A DNA stretch of 64,000 bases from Curtobacterium sp. ER1/6 (GTDB lineage Bacteria; Actinomycetota; Actinomycetes; Actinomycetales; Microbacteriaceae): NCBI RefSeq assembly GCF_001742745.1, contig NZ_MJAK01000001.1:806001-870000 (forward strand), given 5' to 3'. The notes under the pieces were generated by a model. That model had not been told where the DNA came from, ran no database searches, and worked only from the letters and a program-made list of their open reading frames with translations. Every line of letters begins with the position of its first letter. Positions within the stretch are counted from its first letter, which is position 1. The translations under genes and the position numbers were made by a program. Shown here one piece after another: positions 42,927-51,643 of the stretch.

Positions 42927-43060
42927 GGTGCTCCTGACTCGGGGCGTGGACACTTGCTCGGACTGTAGACGCCCGCACCGACACCGGTGCCGCCAGTGCG
43001 CATTCGGCCTGCGCGCCGGTGCATGGGAGCATGGCGGGACATCACCTCGGAGGGATCGCG

Positions 43061-43480
43061 ATGAGCAGCAACGAGACGACCGGGTCGGCCTTCGGGCGCG
43101 GCGTTGACAACACGGCGTCCACCGCGGCCGGCGAGCTGCGGAAGCGCATGGCCGCTTCGGCCCAGGGCTTCCTCGGGAGCGCGGCGTGGGTGCCGTGGAA
43201 GTCGGCGGACGACCCCGAGGGCGGCAGCATCGCGCACGTCATGATCCGCGAGCTGCCCTTCGTGCCGGTCTTCACCGACCCCGCCGAGCTCACCGAGGGC
43301 GTCCCCGGCACCGAGGCGCGGCCCGTCCGGATGGCCGAGCTCGTGACTGCGGTGCCGGAGGAGTTCGGCATCGTGGTGGACCCGACGAGCGCCGAGGCGG
43401 CGAACTTCCTGCACGCCGACGTCCTCGCGGGGATCCGGGCACAGCTGCGGGGCGACGTCCCCGTTGACGACGAGGACTGA
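43061..43480 (+). CDS. SseB-like protein (139 aa)
   Basis: ATG 43061 has GGAGGGA at the right distance; an earlier in-frame start at 43019 lacks one. After a helical N-terminal 45 residues, the core WVPWKSADDPEGG...LPFVPVFTDPAELT...GIVVDPTSAEAANFL follows the SseB N-terminal pattern, in which a strand with VFTD leads to a DP-S segment. Such proteins are common in actinobacteria, often beside type VII secretion loci, but no such locus is here. Function unknown. Confidence 0.7.
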   Translation: MSSNETTGSAFGRGVDNTASTAAGELRKRMAASAQGFLGSAAWVPWKSADDPEGGSIAHVMIRELPFVPVFTDPAELTEGVPGTEARPVRMAELVTAVPEEFGIVVDPTSAEAANFLHADVLAGIRAQLRGDVPVDDED

Positions 43481-43542
43481 CGGCGGCCGCTCGGGCTGCT
43501 CGCTAGGCTGACGGCTTCGCACCGAGTTGGGGAGGAACTCCG

Positions 43543-43773
43543 ATGCTGCTGCTCGTCGCACTCATGGTCGCCGTCGTCTACGTCGTGGGGGTGGCGGTCG
43601 TCGCGGCCGTCCTGATCCGCCGGCGGAACCGCGTGCCCGCTGCCGAACGGTCGTCGCCGGGGCTGCTCTTCGGCGTGCTGATCGCCGCGGTCCTCGTCGC
43701 GCCGCTCGTGTGGGCCGTCGCGAGCGTGACGATCACGGGGATCGCGGACGTGCTCAGCGACGTCACGTCCTGA
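43543..43773 (+). CDS. Small two-span membrane protein (76 aa)
   Basis: GGGAGGAACTCCG precedes ATG 43543. The peptide has two hydrophobic spans (LLLVALMVAVVYVVGVAVVAAVLI and GLLFGVLIAAVLVAPLVWAVASV) joined by a basic loop (RRRNRVPAAERSS). No family recognised. Confidence 0.65.
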   Translation: MLLLVALMVAVVYVVGVAVVAAVLIRRRNRVPAAERSSPGLLFGVLIAAVLVAPLVWAVASVTITGIADVLSDVTS

Positions 43774-43897
43774 TCGGCGCGTGATCGTACCGGTCTCCCG
43801 CAGGCGGACCGGGATGCTCGACGAGCCCAGTTCTGGGGATTCTTCACCATCCGCTCGATCGGCACGATGGGAGCGTTGCCGAGACGAGGGGGCGCAC

Positions 43898-44773
43898 GTG
43901 CCGTTGGGTGGACCCGGACCACGAGACTGGTCGCCGAACGAACCGACCACGCCGCCGTCGAGGACCCGCTGGGGTACCCCGCCGTTGTACGCGCCGTCCC
44001 CGCTCCTCACTGCCACGTCGACATCATCGGCGGGACGCCGACGGACCCGCCCGTGGGCGTTCGCCTCGCTCTCGATGCTGCTCGGCGCCGGGAGCGTCGT
44101 GCTCGCGCTCGTCGAGCCGCAGCACCAGGGTGTGCCGTCCGGCTTCATCGTCAGCACCATCGGCGTGACCGCGATCGCGACCGGCGTGCAGGCAGTCCGT
44201 AGAGCGCGGTGGGGCTCCGCCGTGTCGCGCACCTTCGGTCGTGTCGGCGCGATCCTCGGCGCTGGCGGATCCGCGCTCATGCTCTACGCGCTGCTCGCCT
44301 ACGGCCTGACGACCCTGGGGGTCCAGCTGCCCGCGCTCTCCCTGCCGGCGCTCTCGTCGATAAGTGAGCCCGCGCCTCCCGACATCGCGGCCGATGCCGA
44401 GGAGGAGGTGTCGACCGAGCCCGACACCGCCGCCGCTGCTCCCGTCCCGGCAGCGGAGCCGACCATCGACGAGGTTCCGGCCTTGACCGTCGAGGGAGAA
44501 CGCAACGTGCTCACGCAGAGCGCCGGGACCTTGTCGTACGTCATGCGACAGCACTTCCCCACGGGCCTCTACCCGACCGAGCTCGTCGTGATGCAGCAAC
44601 CGAGCGGGCTCGCCCTCACCGACGGGACCGGACTGGCTCCGCTGCCCGAGGGCACAGAGGTGCTCTACTCGGTCGCCGCCGACCGCACCGCCTGGTCGGT
44701 CACGCTCGTCGGCGCGCAACACGGCTCCGTCGTCACGTACAGCTCGGCGGTCGGGACCGTGCAGGTCGGCTGA
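43898..44773 (+). CDS. Hypothetical membrane protein with extracytoplasmic C-terminus (291 aa)
   Basis: GTG 43898 has GAGGGGGC upstream; the longer in-frame start at 43781 lacks one. The N-terminal 55 residues are Pro/Thr-rich (GGPGPRDWSPNEPTTPP), typical of DUF4190-type actinobacterial proteins. Three spans follow (about 60-145), then an acidic Ala/Pro linker and a beta-rich domain of about 85 residues ending in SVVTYSSAVGTVQVG that would face outward. Function unknown. Confidence 0.7.
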   Translation: MPLGGPGPRDWSPNEPTTPPSRTRWGTPPLYAPSPLLTATSTSSAGRRRTRPWAFASLSMLLGAGSVVLALVEPQHQGVPSGFIVSTIGVTAIATGVQAVRRARWGSAVSRTFGRVGAILGAGGSALMLYALLAYGLTTLGVQLPALSLPALSSISEPAPPDIAADAEEEVSTEPDTAAAAPVPAAEPTIDEVPALTVEGERNVLTQSAGTLSYVMRQHFPTGLYPTELVVMQQPSGLALTDGTGLAPLPEGTEVLYSVAADRTAWSVTLVGAQHGSVVTYSSAVGTVQVG

Positions 44774-44789
44774 CCGAACGATCCGGGCG

Positions 44790-47700
44790 TCAGCGCCTCG
44801 GCTGGACCAGCTCGATGAACCGCGACAGCAACGACAGCCCGCTGATCGACGGCGGCAACCCCGTGGTGAGCGCCGGCGAGTACACGAGGTACGCCGCCCA
44901 CTGCGCCCGCGAGAGCGCCACGTTCAACCGGTTTGGCATGAGCAGGAAGTCGAGCCCCCGAGGGATGTCCGCCGCACTCGACGCGGCGAGCGACGTGATC
45001 GACACCACGGCCTCCCGCCCCTGGAACATGTCGACCGTCCCGACCTGCGTCCCGCGGAGGCCGGCGCGGTCGAGGGCCTCGCGGATGAGCGCCCCTTGCG
45101 CGTTGTACGGCGCGACGACGATGACGTCCTCGTCCGTCATCGGTCGCGAGACGTCCCCGTCGACCCACCGACGGCCGATCAGGCTCTGCGCGAGCTCGAC
45201 GACCCGCGCGGCCTCTTCCTCGGACGACGTCGTGTTGCCGCTGTGCACCACGGGCACCGGGTGGACGCCCGGCTCGAGGTCGTCGAGGTGCCGCCCGCTG
45301 ACGATCGATGTCAGCTGCCCGTCGTAGGACAGCCCCGACACCGCCGCGGTCAGCGCGGGCTCCATCCGCCGGGTGTGCGCGAGGAAGTAGCCGAACTCCG
45401 GCGGCAGCACGTGCTCCCCGTCCGCCAGCCACCCGAGCGCCGACTCGTCGACCGGCTCCGGGTGGGACCCCTGCGACACCTGCGGGAGCTGCTGCGGATC
45501 ACCGAGCAGGAGCAGGCGCTGCGCGGCGATCGAGGACGCGATGGTCGGCGCGAGCGAGAACTGCCCGGCCTCGTCGACCACGAGCAGGTCGAGGGACCGT
45601 CGCTGGATCGTGCCCTCGTTCGCGAACGTCCACGCGGTCCCGCCGACGACTCCCCCGGTACCGGTCTCGGCGCACGACGACAGGAACGCCGAGACGGCGG
45701 CGTTGTTCTTCACCGGCGTCCAGGCGGCGGCCTCGAGCTCGTCCTCGGTCGCGCCGGACTTCGGCACCTTCACGACGCGGTCGGCGGACACACCGGCGCG
45801 CACCACGGACGACAGGAAGTTCTCCGAGGTGGCGTGGGACTGTCCGACGACTCCGACGCGCCAGCCGTGCTCGCGCACGAGCCGGGCGACGACGTTCGAC
45901 CCGACGTAGGTCTTGCCCGTGCCGGGAGGGCCCTGGATCGCCAGGTACGACCGATCGAGCCCGAGCAGCGTCCTGACGACCGCGGAGACGGTGTCGTCAC
46001 CGGCGGCCTGAGCGAGCGCCCCCCGCGGCGGGACCCGACGGAGCAGGTCGAGCGCCGGGTCGGGCAGCATCGACGGCAGGGCGTCGAGGACCTCCTGCCC
46101 CCACTCGGCGATCGCCTCGGGCTGCGGCTTCGCCCGGGGTGGGGCGGCCGGCGCGAGGGCGACCGGGAAGTCGTGGTGGGGCTCGCCGCCGCCGACCGGC
46201 AGGCTCTCCTTCACCATGACCTCGAACGCATCGCCGTTCTGCTCGGCGTCCAGCACGACCGCGCGAGCCGACGCGCCCTTCGAACCCGGCGCCGGAGCGG
46301 TGATCGACGGCGGGAGCGGGTCGTCGTAGACGAGGTGGGGCGTGCCTCCCGGCCGGATGCGCGAGCCGGGCGCGAGCGTCCCGGACAACCGGATCTCTCG
46401 TGACTGCGAGCGGGCGCGCGGCAGCGTGTCCCAGTCCCGCTCGATGGAGGCGCGCTCGACGACCAGGACGTCACGCGTGTCCGCCCAGTCGTCGACGGGG
46501 TTGCGGAGGCGGTCGAAGTGGTCCTGCCAGAAGGTCTTGGCCTCGCGGCGGTGGTAGTCGATCGCGGCGGCCGCGAGCGCCAGGGCCGTCTGGTCCGCGT
46601 CGCGGTCGAGGGGGTCGACGTCCGCGATCTCCGCGGCGAGGGCCGTGTACACGGGGTTCGGCTCGCGCTCGACGGGGATCGGCGGGAGGAGTTCGGCCTC
46701 GACGGTCGCGGGCTCGGACTGCGGCGGACGGAGCGACAGCAGCCAGTCGCGGAGCCGCAGGGTCGAGCGGCAGTCGTAGGCGTTGTAGTCGGCGACCTGG
46801 TCGAGCATCCGCTGGCCGGTTGCGGGGTCGCCGTTCCGGAGTTCCTCGATCGCATCGACGTACGCGGTGATGCTGTCGGCGGCGTTCGTGACGTCACTGA
46901 GGCGGAGGTCCTCGCCCATGTACAGCGGCTCGAGCTTCTTGATCGAGTAGCTGCGGCTGCCGACCACCAGGGCCTTGCGGACGATCGGGTACAGGTCGAC
47001 GAGGACGCCGGCGCGGAGCAGGTCGTCGACGTCGTCCTCCCCCACGCCGTGCCGGGCGGCGAGGGACAGCAGGTGCGTCCGCTCGTACGCCGCGTAGTGG
47101 TAAATGTGCATGCCCGGGTGCTGCGCGCGGCGTTCCTTGACGAAGGCGAGGAAGTCGACCAGCGCCTGGCGCTCGTCGCGGATGGTGTGCGCCCAGAACG
47201 CGGTGAAGTCGGCGCGGTCGTCGACCAGGCCGAACAGGTAGTCGAGGCCCCAGTGCACGCCGTCCTCGGTGTGCAGGGGGTCGCCCTCGAAGTCGAAGAA
47301 GACGTCACCCGGATCGGGCTCCGGGATCGCGTCGAGGGCGCGGGGGTCGTGGAGTTCGAAGCGCGGCTTGGTCGCGTGGTTGCTTGCGTCGCTCGCGTCA
47401 GGTGCGGCCGCTCGGTTCTGCTCGGCTTCGGTCTCGGTCTGGAGGCGCGCCTGACGCACCAGCCGATCTTGCGTCGACCGCGACATGCCGGGCACGGCCG
47501 CGGTGCGGTCCGCCAGGTCGTCGATCGTCCGCACCCCCTGCCGGATCAGCTTCGTCCGCTGGTCGAGGCGCATGCCGGCGACGAGGACCAGGTCGCGGTG
47601 CTGCTGCACCTGGGTCTGGCAGATCGTGCAGCGGCCGCAGCTGGAGTAGCGGGAGTCGCCCCACTGCAGCTCCTCGTGCTCCTGCATCCGCTCGGCGATG

Positions 47701-48299
47701 ACCCGTTCGAGCTCGGCGCGCTGCGTGCGGTACACCGGGGCGATGTCGGCCAGGTCGTGCGTGGTGGTCGTGCGGTCGCCGAGGACGAGGTGGACCTGTT
47801 CGCCGGTGGGGATGCCGTGCGCCTGCATCTGCTCGGCGTAGGCGGCGAGCTGGAGCAGGGCACTGATCTTGGCGTGGCGGGCGAGCTTGGTGTCGTAGAC
47901 CTCGTATGCGCCGTGGTCGTTGCGGAGGATGAAGTCGGCGAAGCCGATGAAGCCCGGGTGCTCGGGGGTGGGCGGCTCGTGGAAGGTGGGTTGGTAGAGG
48001 ACGTCGGCGCCCTTGTTGAAGGCGTCTCGCGCTTCGGCTGCTGCTCTGGCATAGCCTGCTGGGGCCGGTCGCTCGAACTCGACCACCTGGCGTGTCTGCT
48101 TGAGGATCTCGAGGTAGTCCAGCTCGTGCTGGTCACCCAGGCGTGCAGTGCGCTCGAGCATGTCGTCGTGCTCGTCGGGCAGCGGGCTGCCGCGATCGAG
48201 CTTGGCGTCGAGGCGGCGGAGGAACGCCCACTCGCAGGTCGCCCACGTGCTGAGGTCGCTCGGGCTGAGCAGGACCTGGCGGTCGGTGGTGATCTGCAT
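44790..48299 (-). CDS. TM0106-family RecB-like nuclease fused to an SF1 helicase
   Basis: The 1169-residue protein has an N-terminal RecB-type PD-(D/E)XK region with a CGRCTICQ cysteine cluster near residue 220, an RNase H-like YprB domain with FFDFEGDPL near 345, and a C-terminal UPF1/Dna2-like SF1 helicase: GPPGTGKT with Lys796, DEAGQFSL, GDPQQLPQVSQ and the final LNVALSRAQ. The set matches Dna2-like bacterial nuclease-helicases thought to process DNA ends or act in repair or defence. It borders the accessory region but has core-like composition. Confidence 0.88.
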   Translation of the reverse strand: MQITTDRQVLLSPSDLSTWATCEWAFLRRLDAKLDRGSPLPDEHDDMLERTARLGDQHELDYLEILKQTRQVVEFERPAPAGYARAAAEARDAFNKGADVLYQPTFHEPPTPEHPGFIGFADFILRNDHGAYEVYDTKLARHAKISALLQLAAYAEQMQAHGIPTGEQVHLVLGDRTTTTHDLADIAPVYRTQRAELERVIAERMQEHEELQWGDSRYSSCGRCTICQTQVQQHRDLVLVAGMRLDQRTKLIRQGVRTIDDLADRTAAVPGMSRSTQDRLVRQARLQTETEAEQNRAAAPDASDASNHATKPRFELHDPRALDAIPEPDPGDVFFDFEGDPLHTEDGVHWGLDYLFGLVDDRADFTAFWAHTIRDERQALVDFLAFVKERRAQHPGMHIYHYAAYERTHLLSLAARHGVGEDDVDDLLRAGVLVDLYPIVRKALVVGSRSYSIKKLEPLYMGEDLRLSDVTNAADSITAYVDAIEELRNGDPATGQRMLDQVADYNAYDCRSTLRLRDWLLSLRPPQSEPATVEAELLPPIPVEREPNPVYTALAAEIADVDPLDRDADQTALALAAAAIDYHRREAKTFWQDHFDRLRNPVDDWADTRDVLVVERASIERDWDTLPRARSQSREIRLSGTLAPGSRIRPGGTPHLVYDDPLPPSITAPAPGSKGASARAVVLDAEQNGDAFEVMVKESLPVGGGEPHHDFPVALAPAAPPRAKPQPEAIAEWGQEVLDALPSMLPDPALDLLRRVPPRGALAQAAGDDTVSAVVRTLLGLDRSYLAIQGPPGTGKTYVGSNVVARLVREHGWRVGVVGQSHATSENFLSSVVRAGVSADRVVKVPKSGATEDELEAAAWTPVKNNAAVSAFLSSCAETGTGGVVGGTAWTFANEGTIQRRSLDLLVVDEAGQFSLAPTIASSIAAQRLLLLGDPQQLPQVSQGSHPEPVDESALGWLADGEHVLPPEFGYFLAHTRRMEPALTAAVSGLSYDGQLTSIVSGRHLDDLEPGVHPVPVVHSGNTTSSEEEAARVVELAQSLIGRRWVDGDVSRPMTDEDVIVVAPYNAQGALIREALDRAGLRGTQVGTVDMFQGREAVVSITSLAASSAADIPRGLDFLLMPNRLNVALSRAQWAAYLVYSPALTTGLPPSISGLSLLSRFIELVQPRR

Positions 48300-48332
48300 G
48301 CGCTCCCCCTCGTCAGTTGCCGCGAGGAAAGC

Positions 48333-48555
48333 CTAGGGTCGGGCGCCGACACCGCCCATCCTCACGAATTTGACCCCGTCGAACCCGTCGCGGGAGGCGT
48401 GCAAGGTGCAGTCGACGGGCGAGCGGGCCCGATGTCAGCGCTCCCCCTCTCGGCGCCTGGCAGACGACGAGCGGCTCCTCAATCTCGACGTAGCGCGCGA
48501 CGAGCACGACCTCGTACTCCCCGCCTTCGCTGTGTCGGTACCGCCCGAGACACAT
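48333..48555 (-). pseudogene. DUF1653 gene relic
   Basis: From ATG 48555 the peptide reads MCLGRYRHSEGGEYEVV, then VARYVEIEEPLVVCQAPRG, which follows the DUF1653 pattern (YRH-KGG-Y-V, a VARxSET-like step, EPLVVY). It then loses homology, and another frame resumes with ASRDGFDGVKFVRM up to a stop at 48333, where the family has its VEVDG-RF end. A frameshift has broken the gene. Confidence 0.45.
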
Positions 48556-48558
48556 CCC

Positions 48559-48866
48559 TCACGCTTCAGCTAGTGGGCCGTCACCACGAGCACCGGATGC
48601 TCGCACCAGCCACGCCTCCCGGTTCAACCGCTCCGCCCGCACGTGCCGCCCCGTGACGTCGGATCGACGAGTTCGCCGTCGTGCACCACCACTGCACCCC
48701 GGACGAGCACGGTCTCCGGCCGCCCGGTGACCTCCATCCCCTCGTACGGCGTGTAGTCGGGGGCCCGGTGCAGCGCGTCGGCCGTGATCGTCCACGTCGC
48801 CGTGGCTCCCAGATCGCGATGTCTGCGTCCGACCCCGGCATAAGCGCGCCTTTTCCGCTGGTGCAG
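48559..48866 (-). pseudogene. Hydantoinase/dihydropyrimidinase C-terminal fragment
   Basis: On the minus strand the frames give GKGALMPGSDADIAIWEP, then (shifted) TWTITADALHRAPDYTPYEG and MEVTGRPETVLVRGAVVVHD, then (shifted again) RHVRAERLNREAWL. This is the standard end of a D-hydantoinase/dihydropyrimidinase, about 100 codons, with two frameshifts. The rest of the gene is missing: its homology stops about 12 bases from the methyltransferase stop codon, so the accessory DNA joins the chromosome here. Confidence 0.7.
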
Positions 48867-48877
48867 CCCTGTCTGGA

Positions 48878-51643
48878 CTACAGAAATTTTCGACGCCGGC
48901 CGTCGACGCGGCTTAGCAGGCCAGTCTCTCTCCTCTGGTGGAGCCTCAGTAGAAAGGCAACGCGCTCACTTTCGCCCGTGAACGCCTGGGGCCGGTAGAG
49001 GCTGTCCACGTACTGATCGATGGCACGATGTGCCGCGCGAAGGTCCGCGGGCATGGTCCCCTCGTCGTACATCCAAGCCAGCGTTCGATCGTCATATCGG
49101 TGTCGGACCTCAAGTACGTCGTGCCCCAACTGCGCAAGTTGCACACGAGCAGCATCGTCCACGTCAGGGAAGACGAAGTTGTTGTAGACCACGTCCTTCG
49201 AGTAGCGGTAGCGGCTCTCAAGCCGACCTCCGATCGTTCGCATCCAGTCCATGTGGATCTCACTTGTCATGAGTGCGAAATCGGCCGGACTGGCGTCCGG
49301 AACAACGAGACAGCCATCCGACGCCACAACGCCGGCCTCGAAGAATCCCATCGGGACGTAACGACGGCGCTCCGATGATGTTCTGGGCACGAGGAGGAAA
49401 CTCTCACTCGGTCGCTGGGTGATCTGCGCGAAGAGATGAGGGATTGCAGCAAGCCGCGGACGCGCAGAATCCGCCCGCGTGACGCGATTGGCTTCCACTC
49501 GCTGCACAATTTCGGGAACCGCGCGCCATGCGTGCTGCTCAACGCCGTCAAGCCAAAGGCAGTAGCGAAGCCTCCCATTAATGTACTCGCGGGAACCATA
49601 AAACGGGAGTAGCCAACCTTCTGCCTCCGGGTAGGCCCCTATCAATTGCTCCCGCTCGGCGACGCTAAAGATCAGGTTGCCATCGTCGGCCGCCATGTTT
49701 CCGAAGGCCATTCCGCGATGCCCAGAAATCTGCGTGTGTCGGTTCCCAACCACATATTCCGACCCCTCAAGCAGGTAGGGACTAATGGCGGTCACCTTCA
49801 GCTCAATTGGCTCGGCACCGTCGCCCCCATACGTGAAGAGTCGCTTCGGCTTCTCATCTCGGGCGGAAAATCCTACGATCACACAATCGACTGCGGCCTG
49901 GTCTGGAGCCTCGTTCTGCCAGTCGAACGTCTGGTGCGCGAAGTCGATGTGCACTCCGGCGTTGTAGAGCGGTCGCCACAAAATCGCTGGCTGCTCTCCC
50001 TGCGCAATTGAGTTCGTCGAGACGAGAGCGGCACGAATCTTTGGGTTCGCCGCCATCATTCGCGCGGCTAAGAGATACCACGCGGCGACAAAATCGAGAA
50101 AGCCTGCCTCGCGAATTCCATGCGCAACCGCCCGCAGCTCCGCCTTCTGCGTCTTGTCCATTTTCCGCGACCCGTAGAATGGAGGGTTTCCAACGATGAA
50201 TGTGAGTTCATCAGCGGGAACCACATCATGCCAGCCGATGGTCAGCGCACTGCCGAGGTGGATAGTCGGAGCGATCCGGATCGGCAGACGGTCCGGTGCG
50301 AGTCCGAAGTCCTCTGCCATTCGCTGGTTGGCCAGGTGGTCGACGAGCAGCATCGCGGTGCCCGCGATGCGGGCCGGCCACTCTTCGATTTCAATGCCGT
50401 AGAAGTGATCGAGACGGACCTTGAGATCGCCCGTGACGTCGAACGAGAGCTGCGCGTAATCCTTGCCCTTATCCTGCAGGTCGAGCTCGCGCTGCCGAAG
50501 CAGCAGCTCAAGCTCCAGCGCGCGAAGCTCTCGGTAGGCGACGATCAGGAAGTTGCCACAGCCGCACGCCGGATCGAGTATACGGATCTTGCCGAGCTCG
50601 TTGTGCAGCCGAGTCAACTGGGCACGATCGTTCCAGGCGCGTTCAAGTCGATCGCGCAGCCCGTCCATAAACAGCGGATTGATCGTCCGCAGGATGTTGG
50701 TCTCGGTCGTGTAATGCTCGCCGCCGCCTCGACGGTCGGAGCGATTCTTGACGGTTTGGAACATCGACCCGAAGACGGCTGGCGAGATGACAGACCAGTC
50801 GAAGTCGCCGGCATCGATCAACTCGGCGCGGAAGGCCTCGGTAAGCCGACCCATCGTAAACTCGTCCGTAAACAGGCCGCCGTTGACGTAACGGAACGCG
50901 CGAACTGCTTCCGGCAGGTCCGCTCGACGCTTCTCGTGGCTGAGCGCTTCGAACAGCGCGCTCAAGTCGTCCGCGAGCGTCTCGTTTGTGGTGTCGTCGA
51001 CCAGGAATGCCTGGAACTGGTCCGGCCGCCCCGAGTGCTTCCACATGCCAGAGTCATCGGCGAAATAGAGAAACAACAGGCGAGCGAGAAGAAGCGTCGA
51101 ATTGTGCTGGTCCCATCCCGCCGCCTCGAGCTCGGCGTACAGCGTGCTCATGAGGCGGGCTGCCTGGGCAGCGGTTGTCTCGGCTTCGTGATCGAATGCC
51201 CCGCGCATCCGCGTCAGGAGGTCAACGAGGGTGATTTCCTCGTCGAAACCGACGGCGATCGCCTCAAGTTGACGGACGAGGCGCGCATCGCGGTCGCCGA
51301 CTCGGCGCTCGTGGAGTACGAGCTTCGCGTTCGCGCCGCCCATCTGGGCCCGCCTCGGCCAGCGCCACGCCTGGCTGTGCTTGTCGGCGAAGATGAGAAG
51401 TCGCTCAAAGTTCTTCGTCCCAACAGCCTGATCAATCTGCCGTTGAATTGACCGCGACGGCAGCCCGTCGTGGAACCAGACACGAAGCCCTTTGAAGCCC
51501 GCGACCTGTGTCAACGAGTGCGCGCCGTCCTCGACCTCGACACTGAGTTCGCCCTGGTCTGGATTGCCCCAGCCGAGATGGTCCACGAAGAGGTCGCGGA
51601 ACTCACGGCGGTCGACGAGACCGAGCAGCACTGCGCTGTCCAC
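48878..51643 (-). CDS. MmeI/Eco57I-like DNA adenine methyltransferase
   Basis: The 921-residue protein has an N-terminal unit (1-140) beginning FRDLFVDHLGWGNP, a helical spacer with LLLARLLFLYFADDSGMW near 205, the methyltransferase core with LDPACGCGNFLI (Asp357) and the amino-methylase motif NPPF at 486-489, then a target-recognition-like C-terminal half. HYTTETNILRTINPLFMDGL matches MmeI-like enzymes. It should methylate adenine N6. GTG 51643 shares one base with the helicase stop (TAGTG). No clear nuclease motif is seen, so cleavage probably depends on the helicase partner. Local GC is low: 49561-49620 has 30 of 60. Confidence 0.82.
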   Translation of the reverse strand: MDSAVLLGLVDRREFRDLFVDHLGWGNPDQGELSVEVEDGAHSLTQVAGFKGLRVWFHDGLPSRSIQRQIDQAVGTKNFERLLIFADKHSQAWRWPRRAQMGGANAKLVLHERRVGDRDARLVRQLEAIAVGFDEEITLVDLLTRMRGAFDHEAETTAAQAARLMSTLYAELEAAGWDQHNSTLLLARLLFLYFADDSGMWKHSGRPDQFQAFLVDDTTNETLADDLSALFEALSHEKRRADLPEAVRAFRYVNGGLFTDEFTMGRLTEAFRAELIDAGDFDWSVISPAVFGSMFQTVKNRSDRRGGGEHYTTETNILRTINPLFMDGLRDRLERAWNDRAQLTRLHNELGKIRILDPACGCGNFLIVAYRELRALELELLLRQRELDLQDKGKDYAQLSFDVTGDLKVRLDHFYGIEIEEWPARIAGTAMLLVDHLANQRMAEDFGLAPDRLPIRIAPTIHLGSALTIGWHDVVPADELTFIVGNPPFYGSRKMDKTQKAELRAVAHGIREAGFLDFVAAWYLLAARMMAANPKIRAALVSTNSIAQGEQPAILWRPLYNAGVHIDFAHQTFDWQNEAPDQAAVDCVIVGFSARDEKPKRLFTYGGDGAEPIELKVTAISPYLLEGSEYVVGNRHTQISGHRGMAFGNMAADDGNLIFSVAEREQLIGAYPEAEGWLLPFYGSREYINGRLRYCLWLDGVEQHAWRAVPEIVQRVEANRVTRADSARPRLAAIPHLFAQITQRPSESFLLVPRTSSERRRYVPMGFFEAGVVASDGCLVVPDASPADFALMTSEIHMDWMRTIGGRLESRYRYSKDVVYNNFVFPDVDDAARVQLAQLGHDVLEVRHRYDDRTLAWMYDEGTMPADLRAAHRAIDQYVDSLYRPQAFTGESERVAFLLRLHQRRETGLLSRVDGRRRKFL

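Noticed and set aside
48581..48841. 86-codon ORF as an intact gene
   Set aside because: Only its first 12 residues match the hydantoinase; the homology moves to another frame, so it is part of a broken gene.
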